Positions 33,332 through 43,140 of a stretch of 48,745 bases of DNA are shown here, piece by piece. How positions within the stretch are numbered: the first letter of the stretch is position 1; each line of letters opens with the position of its first letter. The notes under the pieces were generated by a model. It had not been told where the DNA came from, made no database searches, and worked only from the letters and a program-made list of their open reading frames with translations. Both the position numbers and the translations under genes were made by a program. The stretch comes from Azospirillum sp. B21 (GTDB lineage Bacteria > Pseudomonadota > Alphaproteobacteria > Azospirillales > Azospirillaceae): assembly GCF_008364825.1 (NCBI RefSeq), contig NZ_VTTO01000027.1, positions 1 through 48,745 on the forward strand, in the 5' to 3' direction.

Positions 33332-36300
33332 TTGGATGACCTGCGCGAGGTTTCTGCGAGAGAGGATCAACCTCCCCGTGTTCGCAGCTACGCACTGGCA
33401 GGCCTGACGTTCGACCAAGCGGTCCAGGTGCTCGTCGCCGGAGGCTGCCTGGAACTCTCCGGCAGGCACACCGTCACGCTGGGGGAAGCAGCGCGCAAGG
33501 CCCTGCACTTCTATTTCGATGCCAAGCGTCTGGACCTGTGGAAGAACCAGGTCCGGAATCTGCGCCCAAGTGAAGGCGAGGAGCTGATCGCCGCGCTCGA
33601 AGCGGACCTGCCGGATGTCCCGATGCCGGAGGCCGGACAGTCGGAGGCGGTGCTGTGGGACGTCGTGGCGCTGGAGATCGAGCAGTTCGGTGGGCTGCAC
33701 GCGCATTGTGTGGAGGGGGGCAAGCCGCCCCCCACGATCACGTTGCTGCTCAAGGAACCGCGCACGCTTCTCCAAGGCCGCAACGGCGTGGGCAAAAGCC
33801 AGCTCGCGAGGGCGGTGACGTGGTGCCTGACCGGAAAGATCCCACGTTCGCTGGCCGAACCCTGTGAGCCCAAGGTCAACGACTATGCAGTCGAACCGGA
33901 CACCCCGGAGGCCGAATCGCCCGATGAGGAGAATGGTGACGCCGCCGAACGGACCATCGGCTTGCCCGTGATCGTTCCGGTCCCCGGACGCAAGGAATTG
34001 CAATGGCTCGGCGGCAAGGCGCCGCTCGTCTCCACTGCCGTCACGCTCGACCTCGTGCGCCGCGACGGCACCGAGCGGTGCCGCATCCGCCGCCGCCTCG
34101 TCCCACAGCGGGGAACCTACGTCCCACGCGTGGAGCGCATCGATCCCGACACGGGTTCCGTGCAGGCGGTCGAGTCCGTTGGGCAAGCGTTGGAAGTGTC
34201 GGCGGCCTCCCTGGAGGCGACCGGGCTGATGATGGCGCGCTTGCCCTTCCTGCGGCTCGACGGGCCCAACGCCCTGGTGGACGCGGTGAAGGTCCTCACC
34301 GGCCTGCAGCCCTTCGAGAACCTTGGCCGGCGCTGCCAGCGTTCGGTGTTGCCGCGGCTGGAGAAAGCCATTCCAGACGCCGCGCGCAAGGAGATGGCCA
34401 GGACCGTCACCGCATTCACGGAGGAAGCGGCCAAACTGCCGGGCTACTTCAGCCTCGGCACGCCGCTGCCGGCCGACGCGCTTCCACCGGTACCGGACGA
34501 TGCCGACGAGGGAAAGGCCTGCGATAGCGCACTGGCGGCGCTGGATGCCGAATTGAACCGCCGGGATGCCGAGTTGCGGGCCACCATCCGCACCGCCACC
34601 GGCCTGGATGTCGCCGAGGCCGATCTGTCCGCGCTCAGGAAGGCGGTGCTGGCGGCGCGGACGGCGCTCGCGACCGGGGCGATCGAGGCCTGGGCGGACT
34701 TCAAGGCGCTGAAGACGTTGAGCGCCGTCGACGCATCCATGATCGAAGCCGCCCGCGAACTCGTCGCCGAGGCCGTGCTGGATGCCGTTGCCTTCGCCGA
34801 CTTGGCGACGCGCCCTGACGAGGCGGCCCGTCGCCGCCTGTACGTGGTCATCGAAGAATGGCGCCAAGCCAATCCCTCCAAGGACGGCTGGCCGCCCTGC
34901 GCCTGCCCGGTGTGCCGGGCTGACCTCGACGGCAGGACCGACGAAACGCTCGGCCTGCCGGTCCGGGATGCGTTGGCGCGGGCGGAGCACGACACGGCGG
35001 CCGGTCACCTGGATGCGGAGACCTGCGGCAGAGCGCTCGCGAACAGACTCCGGGCCGGCCTTGCACCGGTACTGGGCGCTGCGCTGGACGTCCATGTCCG
35101 ACCCTGGGAGGCATTGCGCCGCGGCTGCACGAAGTCTGCGCAGGCGCACCTGTCCGGCGACCTTGTGCCTTTGCAGGCGGATCTGGCGGCGGAGTTCGTC
35201 CGCTTGGCCGCCGGCCTGCCGGAAGCCGGGACGGCCGACACCGTGGAGCTGCCAGAGTCGTTGCGGGACGGAGCGCTCGGCAAGACGGTCCGTCAGATCC
35301 TCGCCACGCTGGCAGATGCCGCCTGGTGCCTGGAGGCCGGCGCGCAGCTGGACGGGATCCGCACCGCCTTGTTCGGCAGCGGGGCCGGCGAGGGGCAGCA
35401 GGTGGGCTACCTGCCTACCCGTTTCGATGCGCTCGACAAGGCCCTAGGAGAGGACGGGCCGGTAGACAGCGCGCGGCGGACGCTGAAGACGCTGCGGAAC
35501 CACAGAACGGAGTGGGGTACGCAGCGGGCCTGGATCGCCCGTGCTGCCGCCGCGGTGCCGGCGGTTCGCGAACTGGTGGATTTCGGCGAGCGGATCGAAA
35601 CCCAGGTGACGACACTCGTCGACGAACTCGACGCGCAGACCCAGGCCTGGACCGAGAGACTGTACCTTCCGGTCAATGCCACGGCGCCGGCCCTGGCGGG
35701 AACGCGTCTCGATGGCGAAGGCATGCGGGTGCAGGTCCGGCGCGACGGCGTCACCGGCGACGGCCGGGATCTGGTCAACAGCTCGGGCCTGCGCACCCAC
35801 CTGTTCGCCTTCACCCTCGCGCTGATCAAGCGCATCCGGGACGACGACGGCGGCGTGTCGCTCCTGCTGCTCGACGACCCGCAGACGCTGTTCGACGAAC
35901 ACAACCAGCGCCGCGTCGCCAGAGCCCTGGGCACCCTGCCCGAGCACGACTTCCGGCCGCTCATCACCACCTACGACCAGCACTTCGCCGGCAGCCTGTT
36001 CCGGCAGGCGAAGGGTAAGGGAATCGAGTTCCTTCAGATCCTGCCCCGCTCCACGGGCGAAGGGTGCGCACGCATCCGCCGTCACCAGCTGCACATCGAG
36101 TTGGTCCACGAAGACTGGCAGCGCAGCGATCATGATCCCACTCGCATCCGGGCCTTCTGCGACGAGGCGCGCATCATGATCGAGCAGGGGTTGCGGGACC
36201 TAATCTGGCCGAGCCCCGCCGTCGTCGCCGGCAGCGAGACCATGCAGCCGCTGATGCTCAAGCTGCAAAGACTGATCGGGCGCGGCGGCCCGTACTCCAA

Positions 36301-37357
36301 CCCTGCGTTCTCGGCGCTCATGAAGCATCAGGCGCTGAAGGATCAGGTCTTCAGCGAAGCCGTCCGCTGGGCTCACCACTACCCCGCCGAGGACCTCGGC
36401 CATACGCATGCCAAGCAAGTGGGCAAGTACCTCGATCCCCTTCTGCACAGTTTCGAGCAATGCCGCGGCGTGCTCGACGAGGCGCTGTCCCAGGGACCGC
36501 TGTCACTCCAGCTCGCTCCTGCCGCGCCGGATGCCGACATCGTGCCGTTCCCGGAGCGGCCCTGCCGGCCGCTGAGGCTGTACCAGATCGGCCGCGCCGC
36601 CGCCGAGGGCGGCGCCGAGGTCGACGACGGCGATGGTGTCGGCTCCGACATCGGGGTGTCGCTCGTCAATGGGCAGCATCAGCTGTTCGGGGTCGGCAAG
36701 GCGCTCACTTGGATGCCGCGGCTGTTTCAGGCCGGTGACGTGCTGATCGTCGACTGCAAGGCCTTGGCGTCCGGAGGACTTGCGCTGGTGTGGGACGGAG
36801 CGCGCAAACAGGCAGAGGCCGGCTGGCTGAAGCCGGTGCAGGGGCGGCCGGGGACCGTAATCCTCGTCGGCGATCACGACACCGGATACGCTCGCGAGTT
36901 CGACACCGATGTCAACGAATGCCACCCGGTCGTCGGCATCCTATTCCGCGGTGCCCGTGCCAACGCCGGAAAGGCGCTGGAGCCGCTGGACGCGTGTCCG
37001 CGCTTCGCCGACGTCGAGGGGACGGTGGTGATCGACCAGGGCGACAGCGCCGAACCGCTGCTGCACAAGGGCGACAGCGTTCTGGTCGGTGCCAGAGTGG
37101 GCGATCCCGCCGGCGTATCTGCGCTGGCCAGCAGCCCGGTGGCCGTTCGCCTGGAGGGCGGCCGACGCCTCGTCAAGCGGCTGGGCGAAAAGCCGTTGGA
37201 CGCGAAGGGGCGCGTCTGGGTGCTGGACAATCTGGGTATCCAGGGGAACGGTGCGGTGATCCGGTTCGGCGAGGACATTCCCGACGGCTTTGCCGCCGTT
37301 CCCCGCGCCGACTCGATCCGGCCGATCCTCGGCTACTGGTTTTCCCGCCAGACCTGA
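33332..37357 (+). CDS. SMC/Rad50-like ATPase with C-terminal LexA/S24-like domains
   Basis: A 1341-residue protein starting at TTG 33332 (AAGGGAG lies about 9 nt upstream; no ATG in frame nearby). Residues 1-100 are unassigned. An SMC/Rad50-type N-terminal lobe follows (LEIEQFGGLH; Walker A G149-RNGVGK-S156). A long middle holds a zinc-hook-like CxCPVC (C523, C525, C528). The C-terminal lobe has signature NSSG (816-819), Walker B LLLLDD (844-849) and an H-loop ITTYDQH (878-884). Residues about 1095-1341 look like two S24/LexA-type folds: the first has W1127 where Ser is expected, the second GDSAEPLL (S1239) and VKRL (K1282). The Ser-Lys spacing of 43 equals that of lambda CI. It probably acts on DNA or as a damage/phage sensor (inference). 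The 3' end shares a terminator with the convergent gene. Confidence 0.85.
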   Translation: MDDLREVSAREDQPPRVRSYALAGLTFDQAVQVLVAGGCLELSGRHTVTLGEAARKALHFYFDAKRLDLWKNQVRNLRPSEGEELIAALEADLPDVPMPEAGQSEAVLWDVVALEIEQFGGLHAHCVEGGKPPPTITLLLKEPRTLLQGRNGVGKSQLARAVTWCLTGKIPRSLAEPCEPKVNDYAVEPDTPEAESPDEENGDAAERTIGLPVIVPVPGRKELQWLGGKAPLVSTAVTLDLVRRDGTERCRIRRRLVPQRGTYVPRVERIDPDTGSVQAVESVGQALEVSAASLEATGLMMARLPFLRLDGPNALVDAVKVLTGLQPFENLGRRCQRSVLPRLEKAIPDAARKEMARTVTAFTEEAAKLPGYFSLGTPLPADALPPVPDDADEGKACDSALAALDAELNRRDAELRATIRTATGLDVAEADLSALRKAVLAARTALATGAIEAWADFKALKTLSAVDASMIEAARELVAEAVLDAVAFADLATRPDEAARRRLYVVIEEWRQANPSKDGWPPCACPVCRADLDGRTDETLGLPVRDALARAEHDTAAGHLDAETCGRALANRLRAGLAPVLGAALDVHVRPWEALRRGCTKSAQAHLSGDLVPLQADLAAEFVRLAAGLPEAGTADTVELPESLRDGALGKTVRQILATLADAAWCLEAGAQLDGIRTALFGSGAGEGQQVGYLPTRFDALDKALGEDGPVDSARRTLKTLRNHRTEWGTQRAWIARAAAAVPAVRELVDFGERIETQVTTLVDELDAQTQAWTERLYLPVNATAPALAGTRLDGEGMRVQVRRDGVTGDGRDLVNSSGLRTHLFAFTLALIKRIRDDDGGVSLLLLDDPQTLFDEHNQRRVARALGTLPEHDFRPLITTYDQHFAGSLFRQAKGKGIEFLQILPRSTGEGCARIRRHQLHIELVHEDWQRSDHDPTRIRAFCDEARIMIEQGLRDLIWPSPAVVAGSETMQPLMLKLQRLIGRGGPYSNPAFSALMKHQALKDQVFSEAVRWAHHYPAEDLGHTHAKQVGKYLDPLLHSFEQCRGVLDEALSQGPLSLQLAPAAPDADIVPFPERPCRPLRLYQIGRAAAEGGAEVDDGDGVGSDIGVSLVNGQHQLFGVGKALTWMPRLFQAGDVLIVDCKALASGGLALVWDGARKQAEAGWLKPVQGRPGTVILVGDHDTGYAREFDTDVNECHPVVGILFRGARANAGKALEPLDACPRFADVEGTVVIDQGDSAEPLLHKGDSVLVGARVGDPAGVSALASSPVAVRLEGGRRLVKRLGEKPLDAKGRVWVLDNLGIQGNGAVIRFGEDIPDGFAAVPRADSIRPILGYWFSRQT

Positions 37358-37377
37358 TCCGGCCTGAAGCCGGTCAG
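37354..37377. terminator. Bidirectional terminator hairpin overlapping both stop codons
   Basis: CTGA-T-CCGGC (37354-37363), a 5-nt loop (CTGAA), then GCCGG-TCAG (37369-37377): a 9-bp stem with one bulged base. It spans the TGA of the ATPase gene and the stop of the convergent gene. Only 16 nt separate the two genes. Confidence 0.5.
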
Positions 37378-38930
37378 TGTCCCCCGAGGTTCTGGTGCAG
37401 CACGTTGTCTCCGGCGGCGTGCTTCGCCGTATGGGCGTCGAGATCGCCCTTCCAGAAGGTGACGAGGCCCGCTGCGGAGCTCACCACCAGCAGCACCCAG
37501 CGGGCCCACTCCGTATGATCGAAATGGAGCGCCTCGAGCAGCAGCTTGCCAAAGGTCACCAGCGTGATGACGACCAACGCGGCGGACACCAAGCGTGGGA
37601 TCCATCGCCAAGGGCGGGCGTTCCGCTGCGCCGCATTCGCAGCAATGCTTGCGGCACGCTCCTCTAAGTAGGCGCCGATCTCCAGGGCATCCTGGTTCAC
37701 ATCAGCGAGCAGGGGCTCCAGGCCGAAGGCGTCACCCAGGGCCTCGTGGAAGGCGTTGTGCATGCCGATCGGGCTGACGCGCGACAGGCGGCAGCCCAAC
37801 CGGAAGGCCAGGATGTCCTCGCGCAGCCGGTGCAGACGCTCAACGTCCTTGGTGGCGGGTTGCGCCATGTTCGGCCAGAAGCCGCTGCTGTGGGTGAGCG
37901 CCAGCAGTGCCTCGCGGGCGTGCAGATTGATTGCGGCGATCGGCAGGTAACGCCGTTCGAGAGCTTCGCTGCGGAAAGTCGACAGGAAGCTGGGGGGCTC
38001 CTTCGCCCCCTCGGCGGGGATGCGTTCGACGAGCGTGACGCATCCCTCCACAGAAGCGGCATGGGTCACCGTGTCGAAGACCCGCACCTCGTGCAGCCCT
38101 GCACGTGGATCGGCCAGCCGGTAATCGTCGGTGAACTTGCGGGCAAGCCGCGCCAGCAACATCTGCCGCTCGGCGTCGGCAAGCCGCTGGTCGAACGCCG
38201 CATACGTGTAGCTGAACAGGCGCCGACCCTGGAGCGGTTCGGCAGCGACGTCACCGATCAAGTCGGTCAGCTGCTCGGCAAGGCGGAAGGTAGGATTGCC
38301 GGCGCGCGTGGAAACCTCCTTGCCGTCCTTCAGCCGCCAGCGCAGGCCGCGGTCGTGACACAGCGCGGTGATCGCTTCGACCAGCAGAGGCGCCGGAAGC
38401 TCCTGCCCGCCCGCCAGACGGATCTCGACGATCAGCAGTCCCTGTCCGGTGCGGAAGGGCACGAGGCGAACACTGCCGAATGTTATCGACAACGCATCGG
38501 TCGGTTGCAGGCCACAACGCTGCAGCCGTCCCTGTGCGGCCACAGACAGCGGCAGTTGCAGAACCAGCGTCGATCCCGATGGACCGCTCAGCCATTGCTG
38601 GACGTGCCGCTGGGAGTCGAGGGTCCAGACGCCGTCCGGTTCGTCTCCCGCGCCCAACTGCTGGCTGGCCTTGTGGTAGAGATCGCCGAGCGACCAGTTC
38701 TTGCGCAGCCAAAGCGGCCGGCTCTCGGTTTCCCGCAGGCACTCACCGACTGCAGGGAGCCATCCTGCTCCCGCCAGGGAGCCGAGTGTGGCGGCTGGTG
38801 TCACCGGCCAATCCCGTTTGCGGCACTGGAACGGGTACAACAGGAAAACTGCGTGCTCGGCAACCGGGGTGATGGGGTGCGTGGTTCCGTGCGCCACCGG
38901 ATCACGCTCGATCACGTTCATGCTAGTCAT
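37374..38930 (-). CDS. Hypothetical protein with two C-terminal membrane helices
   Basis: A 518-residue protein. About 440 residues with no signal peptide are followed by two helices near 444-465 (IPRLVSAALVVITLVTFGKL) and 475-493 (WARWVLLVVSSAAGLVTFW) and a short polar tail. The layout, a large soluble part on a two-helix anchor, resembles CorA-like and some defence effector proteins, but there is no GMN motif and I do not recognise the family. It is convergent with the SMC-like gene. A start at 38930 or 38921 is possible; neither has a strong ribosome-binding site. Its stated partnership with the ATPase is inference from location. Confidence 0.75.
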   Translation of the reverse strand: MTSMNVIERDPVAHGTTHPITPVAEHAVFLLYPFQCRKRDWPVTPAATLGSLAGAGWLPAVGECLRETESRPLWLRKNWSLGDLYHKASQQLGAGDEPDGVWTLDSQRHVQQWLSGPSGSTLVLQLPLSVAAQGRLQRCGLQPTDALSITFGSVRLVPFRTGQGLLIVEIRLAGGQELPAPLLVEAITALCHDRGLRWRLKDGKEVSTRAGNPTFRLAEQLTDLIGDVAAEPLQGRRLFSYTYAAFDQRLADAERQMLLARLARKFTDDYRLADPRAGLHEVRVFDTVTHAASVEGCVTLVERIPAEGAKEPPSFLSTFRSEALERRYLPIAAINLHAREALLALTHSSGFWPNMAQPATKDVERLHRLREDILAFRLGCRLSRVSPIGMHNAFHEALGDAFGLEPLLADVNQDALEIGAYLEERAASIAANAAQRNARPWRWIPRLVSAALVVITLVTFGKLLLEALHFDHTEWARWVLLVVSSAAGLVTFWKGDLDAHTAKHAAGDNVLHQNLGGH

Positions 38931-39362
38931 CGTGTTTTGTCGTCCGTCGCGAAACCGCGGCGCACTTTACCCGGCATTGGTTGCAGAGTCGATATGTGCT
39001 CGCCAATAACGGATATACCATCCGCGGACCGATGTACCCCCGGGCGCGGCGCCGCATATGGGTCCTGGGTGCGTGAGCGGTCGCGATCTTTACCCTAGCG
39101 TCCCGGTGCCGATGCCGCGGACTGCTCCCGCTGATAGATCCTTCTGATTGGCGGCACCGGCGGCACCGATCCGGACCAGGCGCATACCATCGCGACCGCG
39201 AACAGCGCCTTCGATACCCTGGCTGGGGCCCGCCAACCCGCTCGGCGCGCCAGACCGGACCGATCTGCGGAAAATTTTCGGATCAGCCCCTTCCCGGCTT
39301 CCAACCGATCCATATCCCAGCGCGACGCCGGCCCCAACCCCCGGCCGACCCTAGGAGATGCC
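38931..39362. other. Intergenic stretch, no gene recognised
   Basis: 432 nt between divergently oriented genes. I see only weak open frames without ribosome-binding sites; the longest minus-strand frame (39095-39448) runs antisense through the start of the next gene and is not supported. Promoters for both neighbours must be here. AGGAG at 39354-39358 is the ribosome-binding site of the 39363 gene. Confidence 0.4.
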
Positions 39363-39716
39363 ATGAACTTTGCCCCGAAGGACCACTGGTTCGGCGAGCC
39401 CCCGCCGACCGAAACGCCGATCCGCGGCGCTTTTGGCGCGCGCGCCATCCTGGAGAGCCGCTACGGCCGCCAGGCGCTGGAGTTCTTCCCCGACCGCAAG
39501 TCGTTCTTCCCGGCCGACGCCCCGTTCAGCCCCGACTTCCAGGCGTTCCTGGACAACGAGGTGACCGCCTGGCTGAAGACCCTGTGCGGCCAGACCTGGA
39601 TCAACCCCAACGGCGGCCAGCGGTACACCTTGGAGCACCCGGTCAACCCGTGTCTGCGCGCGATGGCCAGGGCCCAGGGCGGCTACCTGTATGTGGGCGC
39701 CTACGAGATGGCGTGA
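39363..39716 (+). CDS. Hypothetical protein, 117 residues
   Basis: Start ATG 39363 has AGGAG 5 nt upstream, and a strong hairpin follows the stop, so the gene has good boundaries on both sides. The protein is soluble and rich in aromatic residues and proline (FAPKDHWFGEPPPTETPIRG, LEFFPDRKSFFPADAPFSPD). I know no family for it. It ends the block before recombinase remnant B. Confidence 0.65.
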   Translation: MNFAPKDHWFGEPPPTETPIRGAFGARAILESRYGRQALEFFPDRKSFFPADAPFSPDFQAFLDNEVTAWLKTLCGQTWINPNGGQRYTLEHPVNPCLRAMARAQGGYLYVGAYEMA

Positions 39717-39726
39717 CACCAAGGCA

Positions 39727-39752
39727 GGCCCCGCTCGCTCCTGAGCGGGGCC
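39727..39752 (+). terminator. Strong hairpin after the 117-residue gene
   Basis: GGCCCCGCTC (39727-39736) pairs perfectly with GAGCGGGGCC (39743-39752) around a 6-nt loop. There is no clear U tract after it, but the 10-bp GC stem placed 10 nt after the stop fits a terminator. Confidence 0.65.
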
Positions 39753-39778
39753 ACGTTCCTGGTGCCGGGCGCGGCCAA

Positions 39779-39865
39779 TCCGCGTCCGGCTTGCGGAAGA
39801 CACACTCCGTGGAGTTGTCGCGCCAGCGGTCGACGAAGCGGATGTGGCGCAGCCGAATATGTTTG
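39779..39865 (-). pseudogene. Remnant B: 3' end of a tyrosine recombinase gene
   Basis: The minus strand encodes LRHIRFVDRWRDNSTECVF and RKPDADW, corresponding to LRYIRHADRWRDNPTERLF and RRKPDAD of remnant A. DNA is shared in blocks (GTTGTCGCGCCAGCGGTCG in both). The usual stop after PDAD is lost and the reading runs on. Orientation is the same as remnants A and C. Confidence 0.75.
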
Positions 39866-39888
39866 TTGAACAGCGCCGCTGACGCCTT

Positions 39889-39907
39889 TGTCCCCTTCAA
39901 GGGGACA
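39889..39907. promoter_or_regulatory. 19-bp palindrome, operator candidate
   Basis: TGTCCCCTTCAAGGGGACA is a perfect palindrome around one central base. It lies 63 nt before the ATG of the 77-residue gene and just after remnant B. As DNA it fits a dimeric repressor site; as RNA it could not fold well because the loop is too short. A role in recombination is also possible. Confidence 0.5.
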
Positions 39908-39970
39908 TCTATGATCAACGCATGAACAACGCGGCCATCGACCGCCAACCAGATGAAGGAAGATCACGCG

Positions 39971-40204
39971 ATGCTGTACCAGACCCACAAGAACGGCACC
40001 GACCTCCCCAAGTACTTGGCCGACCGCGGCTTCGAATTCGACGTCACCGACGGTGCTGAAGACCGCTACTGGACGGCCGATGGCGAGACCGGCTTGGTTG
40101 TTGAAGAGGACGTTGCCGGCGACCTGCGCTGCACCCTGCTCGACCGCGACGGCAACCCGGTGGACCGTAACCTGCGGCTGGAGGACATCCGGCCGCAGCC
40201 GTAA
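39971..40204 (+). CDS. Hypothetical protein, 77 residues
   Basis: From ATG 39971 (GAAGGAAG about 8 nt upstream; an in-frame ATG at 39953 overlaps that site) the gene encodes a small acidic protein (YLADRGFEFDVTDGAEDRYW, LVVEEDVAGDLRCTLLDRDG). Codon use looks coding. No family recognised. The palindrome at 39889 probably controls it. Confidence 0.55.
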   Translation: MLYQTHKNGTDLPKYLADRGFEFDVTDGAEDRYWTADGETGLVVEEDVAGDLRCTLLDRDGNPVDRNLRLEDIRPQP

Positions 40205-40243
40205 GGCAGACAGTCAATCGTCACGCTCACCAGAGAGAAGTGG

Positions 40244-40627
40244 ATGACGCCCGAGCAGGTCACGGAGCAGCGCCGGTGTGGTGGCGCTGCTCTTGGCGTC
40301 GTCCGCGAGGTCAACAACATGGCCATGGCGGCGTTACCGGCCGGCTTGAAAGCCGACGTCGGCACCACCTGCGACCGCTGCAAGATCGCCGATTGGGTGG
40401 CTGGGTCGCGCCCGATTCCGCTCGCCGTGCTGCGGCACCTAGTCTCCGCGTTCAAGCCTGAGGTCGGTAATTCCCGTCAGAACAAACGTGTGTTTTCAAC
40501 GGAAAATCTAGCCGTCCATCGCTCCACGTTCTGCAGCTTCTCACGGTCAGTCCGCGTCTGGCTTGCGGCGGAACAGGCGTTCGGTCGGGTTGTCGCGCCA
40601 GCGGTCGGCGTGGCGGATGTAGCGTAG
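40244..40627 (+). CDS. Doubtful small hypothetical gene running into a recombinase remnant
   Basis: Frame of 127 residues with AGAGAAG before ATG 40244. The first 75 residues (VNNMAMAALPAGLKADVGTT, CDRCKIADWVAGSRPIPLAV) look like a protein. The last 27 are antisense to remnant A and cannot be original. Either a real gene lost its end in the rearrangement or the frame is chance. Confidence 0.3.
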   Translation: MTPEQVTEQRRCGGAALGVVREVNNMAMAALPAGLKADVGTTCDRCKIADWVAGSRPIPLAVLRHLVSAFKPEVGNSRQNKRVFSTENLAVHRSTFCSFSRSVRVWLAAEQAFGRVVAPAVGVADVA

Positions 40628-40845
40628 CGCGACGTCGCTGCTCTGGTGCCCGGTCTGCTCTATGATCTTTTTCAGGCTCGCCTCCTCCTCGGCGGCGGCA
40701 GTGGCGAAGCCGCTGCGCAGCGAGTGGGCGGAGAAGCGGCTGCCCGGGCGCTGCGCCACCTCCGGCTCCTGGGTCCAGCGGATCAGATCGGCGTCGGTTT
40801 CGCCGATGGCCTGGCTGGTCTCGCGCACCACCCGATCCGCGCCGC
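40547..40845 (-). pseudogene. Remnant A: C-terminal part of a tyrosine recombinase/integrase
   Basis: The minus strand encodes SRFSAHSLRSGFATAAAEEE, then IEQTGHQSSDVALRYIRHAD and RWRDNPTERLFRRKPDAD before TGA at 40547-40549. The HxLR box (HSLRSG) and H-x2-S...Y (TGHQSSDVALRY) hold the catalytic Arg, His and Tyr of the integrase family. The N-terminal part is absent: upstream of about 40845 the sequence becomes an MFS transporter in another frame. It is the best preserved of three copies. Confidence 0.82.
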
Positions 40846-41709
40846 GATCCGCTCCGCCACCAGATAGGAGACGGCAGACAGCAGGCCGGTCCAGAAGAAG
40901 ATCACCCCGGTCGTCGCCAGCGACAGCCCGAAGCGCTCGAACAGCCAGAGTGCCAGCAGCGATTGGACGACCAGCCCGCCGGCGAAGGCGTCGAGGGAGA
41001 ACAGCGCGGCCAAGCGCAACAGGATGCCGCGAGACCGTCGCAGCGGCTCGGCCGGAACGCTCAGGGCGTCCGCCTGGGTATCCGGCAGGCGCCGGTAGAG
41101 CAGCAGCGATGCCAAGCCCAGCAGCGCGTAGAGCAGGAACGCACCGTCGATCGCCATGCCCGGGTCGATGCCGGTCGCGCCGGCGAGCAGCTCGGGCACG
41201 CCGGCGCACAGGGAGCCGACGGCGGCGGCCAGCGAGCCGATCAGGCTGTAGCGGGCGAACAGGGCGGTGCGCCCTCGGTTCGGAACCGTTTCGCTCAGCC
41301 GGGCCTGCTCGAGCGGCAGGAAGACGCTGACGTCGCCCGACGACGGGTTGATCGTCCCGACGAACGCGATCAGCATCAGCGGCCAGAACTGCGACGCCAG
41401 AGGGAACGCGAGGCCGGTCGCGACCATCAGCACGGCGGCGCCGAGCAACGGTGTACGCCCCTTGGGCAAACGATGGGCGGCGAGGCCGACCGTCAAGGTC
41501 AAGGCCGCCGAGCCGGCGAGGGTCGCCGTCGCCAGGGCGCCGATCGCGACCGGACCGAAGCCGAGCCGGGCGAGGTGAACCGGCAGCAGCAGGCTGATCA
41601 GCCCGTCGCCGAAGGCCCGCAGCGCCCGCGCGCCCAGCAGCAGAGCCGCCTCGGGCACGGTGCCGGCCGGCAGCAGCGCAAACCGTCCGGTGCGGGCGCC
41701 GGCCGTCAT
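40783..41709 (-). pseudogene. 3'-truncated MFS transporter of the chromate operon
   Basis: Start ATG 41709 lies 4 nt after the chrA stop. The frame gives 308 residues with about eight to nine helices (FGPVAIGALATATLAGSAAL, FWPLMLIAFVGTINPSSGDV). Family members have twelve helices and about 400 residues. After VAERIAARIG the reading enters recombinase remnant A and ends in unrelated WCARPARPSAKPTPI. The gene was therefore cut by a recombination event and is probably not functional. MFS genes of this kind often follow chrA. Confidence 0.75.
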
Positions 41710-41713
41710 CGCG

Positions 41714-43129
<1,416 letters not shown>

Positions 43130-43140
43130 CGGTCTTCCCC

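Noticed and set aside
33071..35149. 692-residue minus-strand open frame
   Set aside because: Antisense to the SMC-like ATPase, which has clear Walker and hook motifs; composition is shadow-like.
37374..38930. Assignment of the two-helix protein to CorA transporters
   Set aside because: The two C-terminal helices fit, but the GMN motif after the first helix is absent, so only a layout resemblance is claimed.
39095..39448. 117-residue minus-strand open frame
   Set aside because: It overlaps the start and ribosome-binding site of the better supported 39363 gene and has no start signal.
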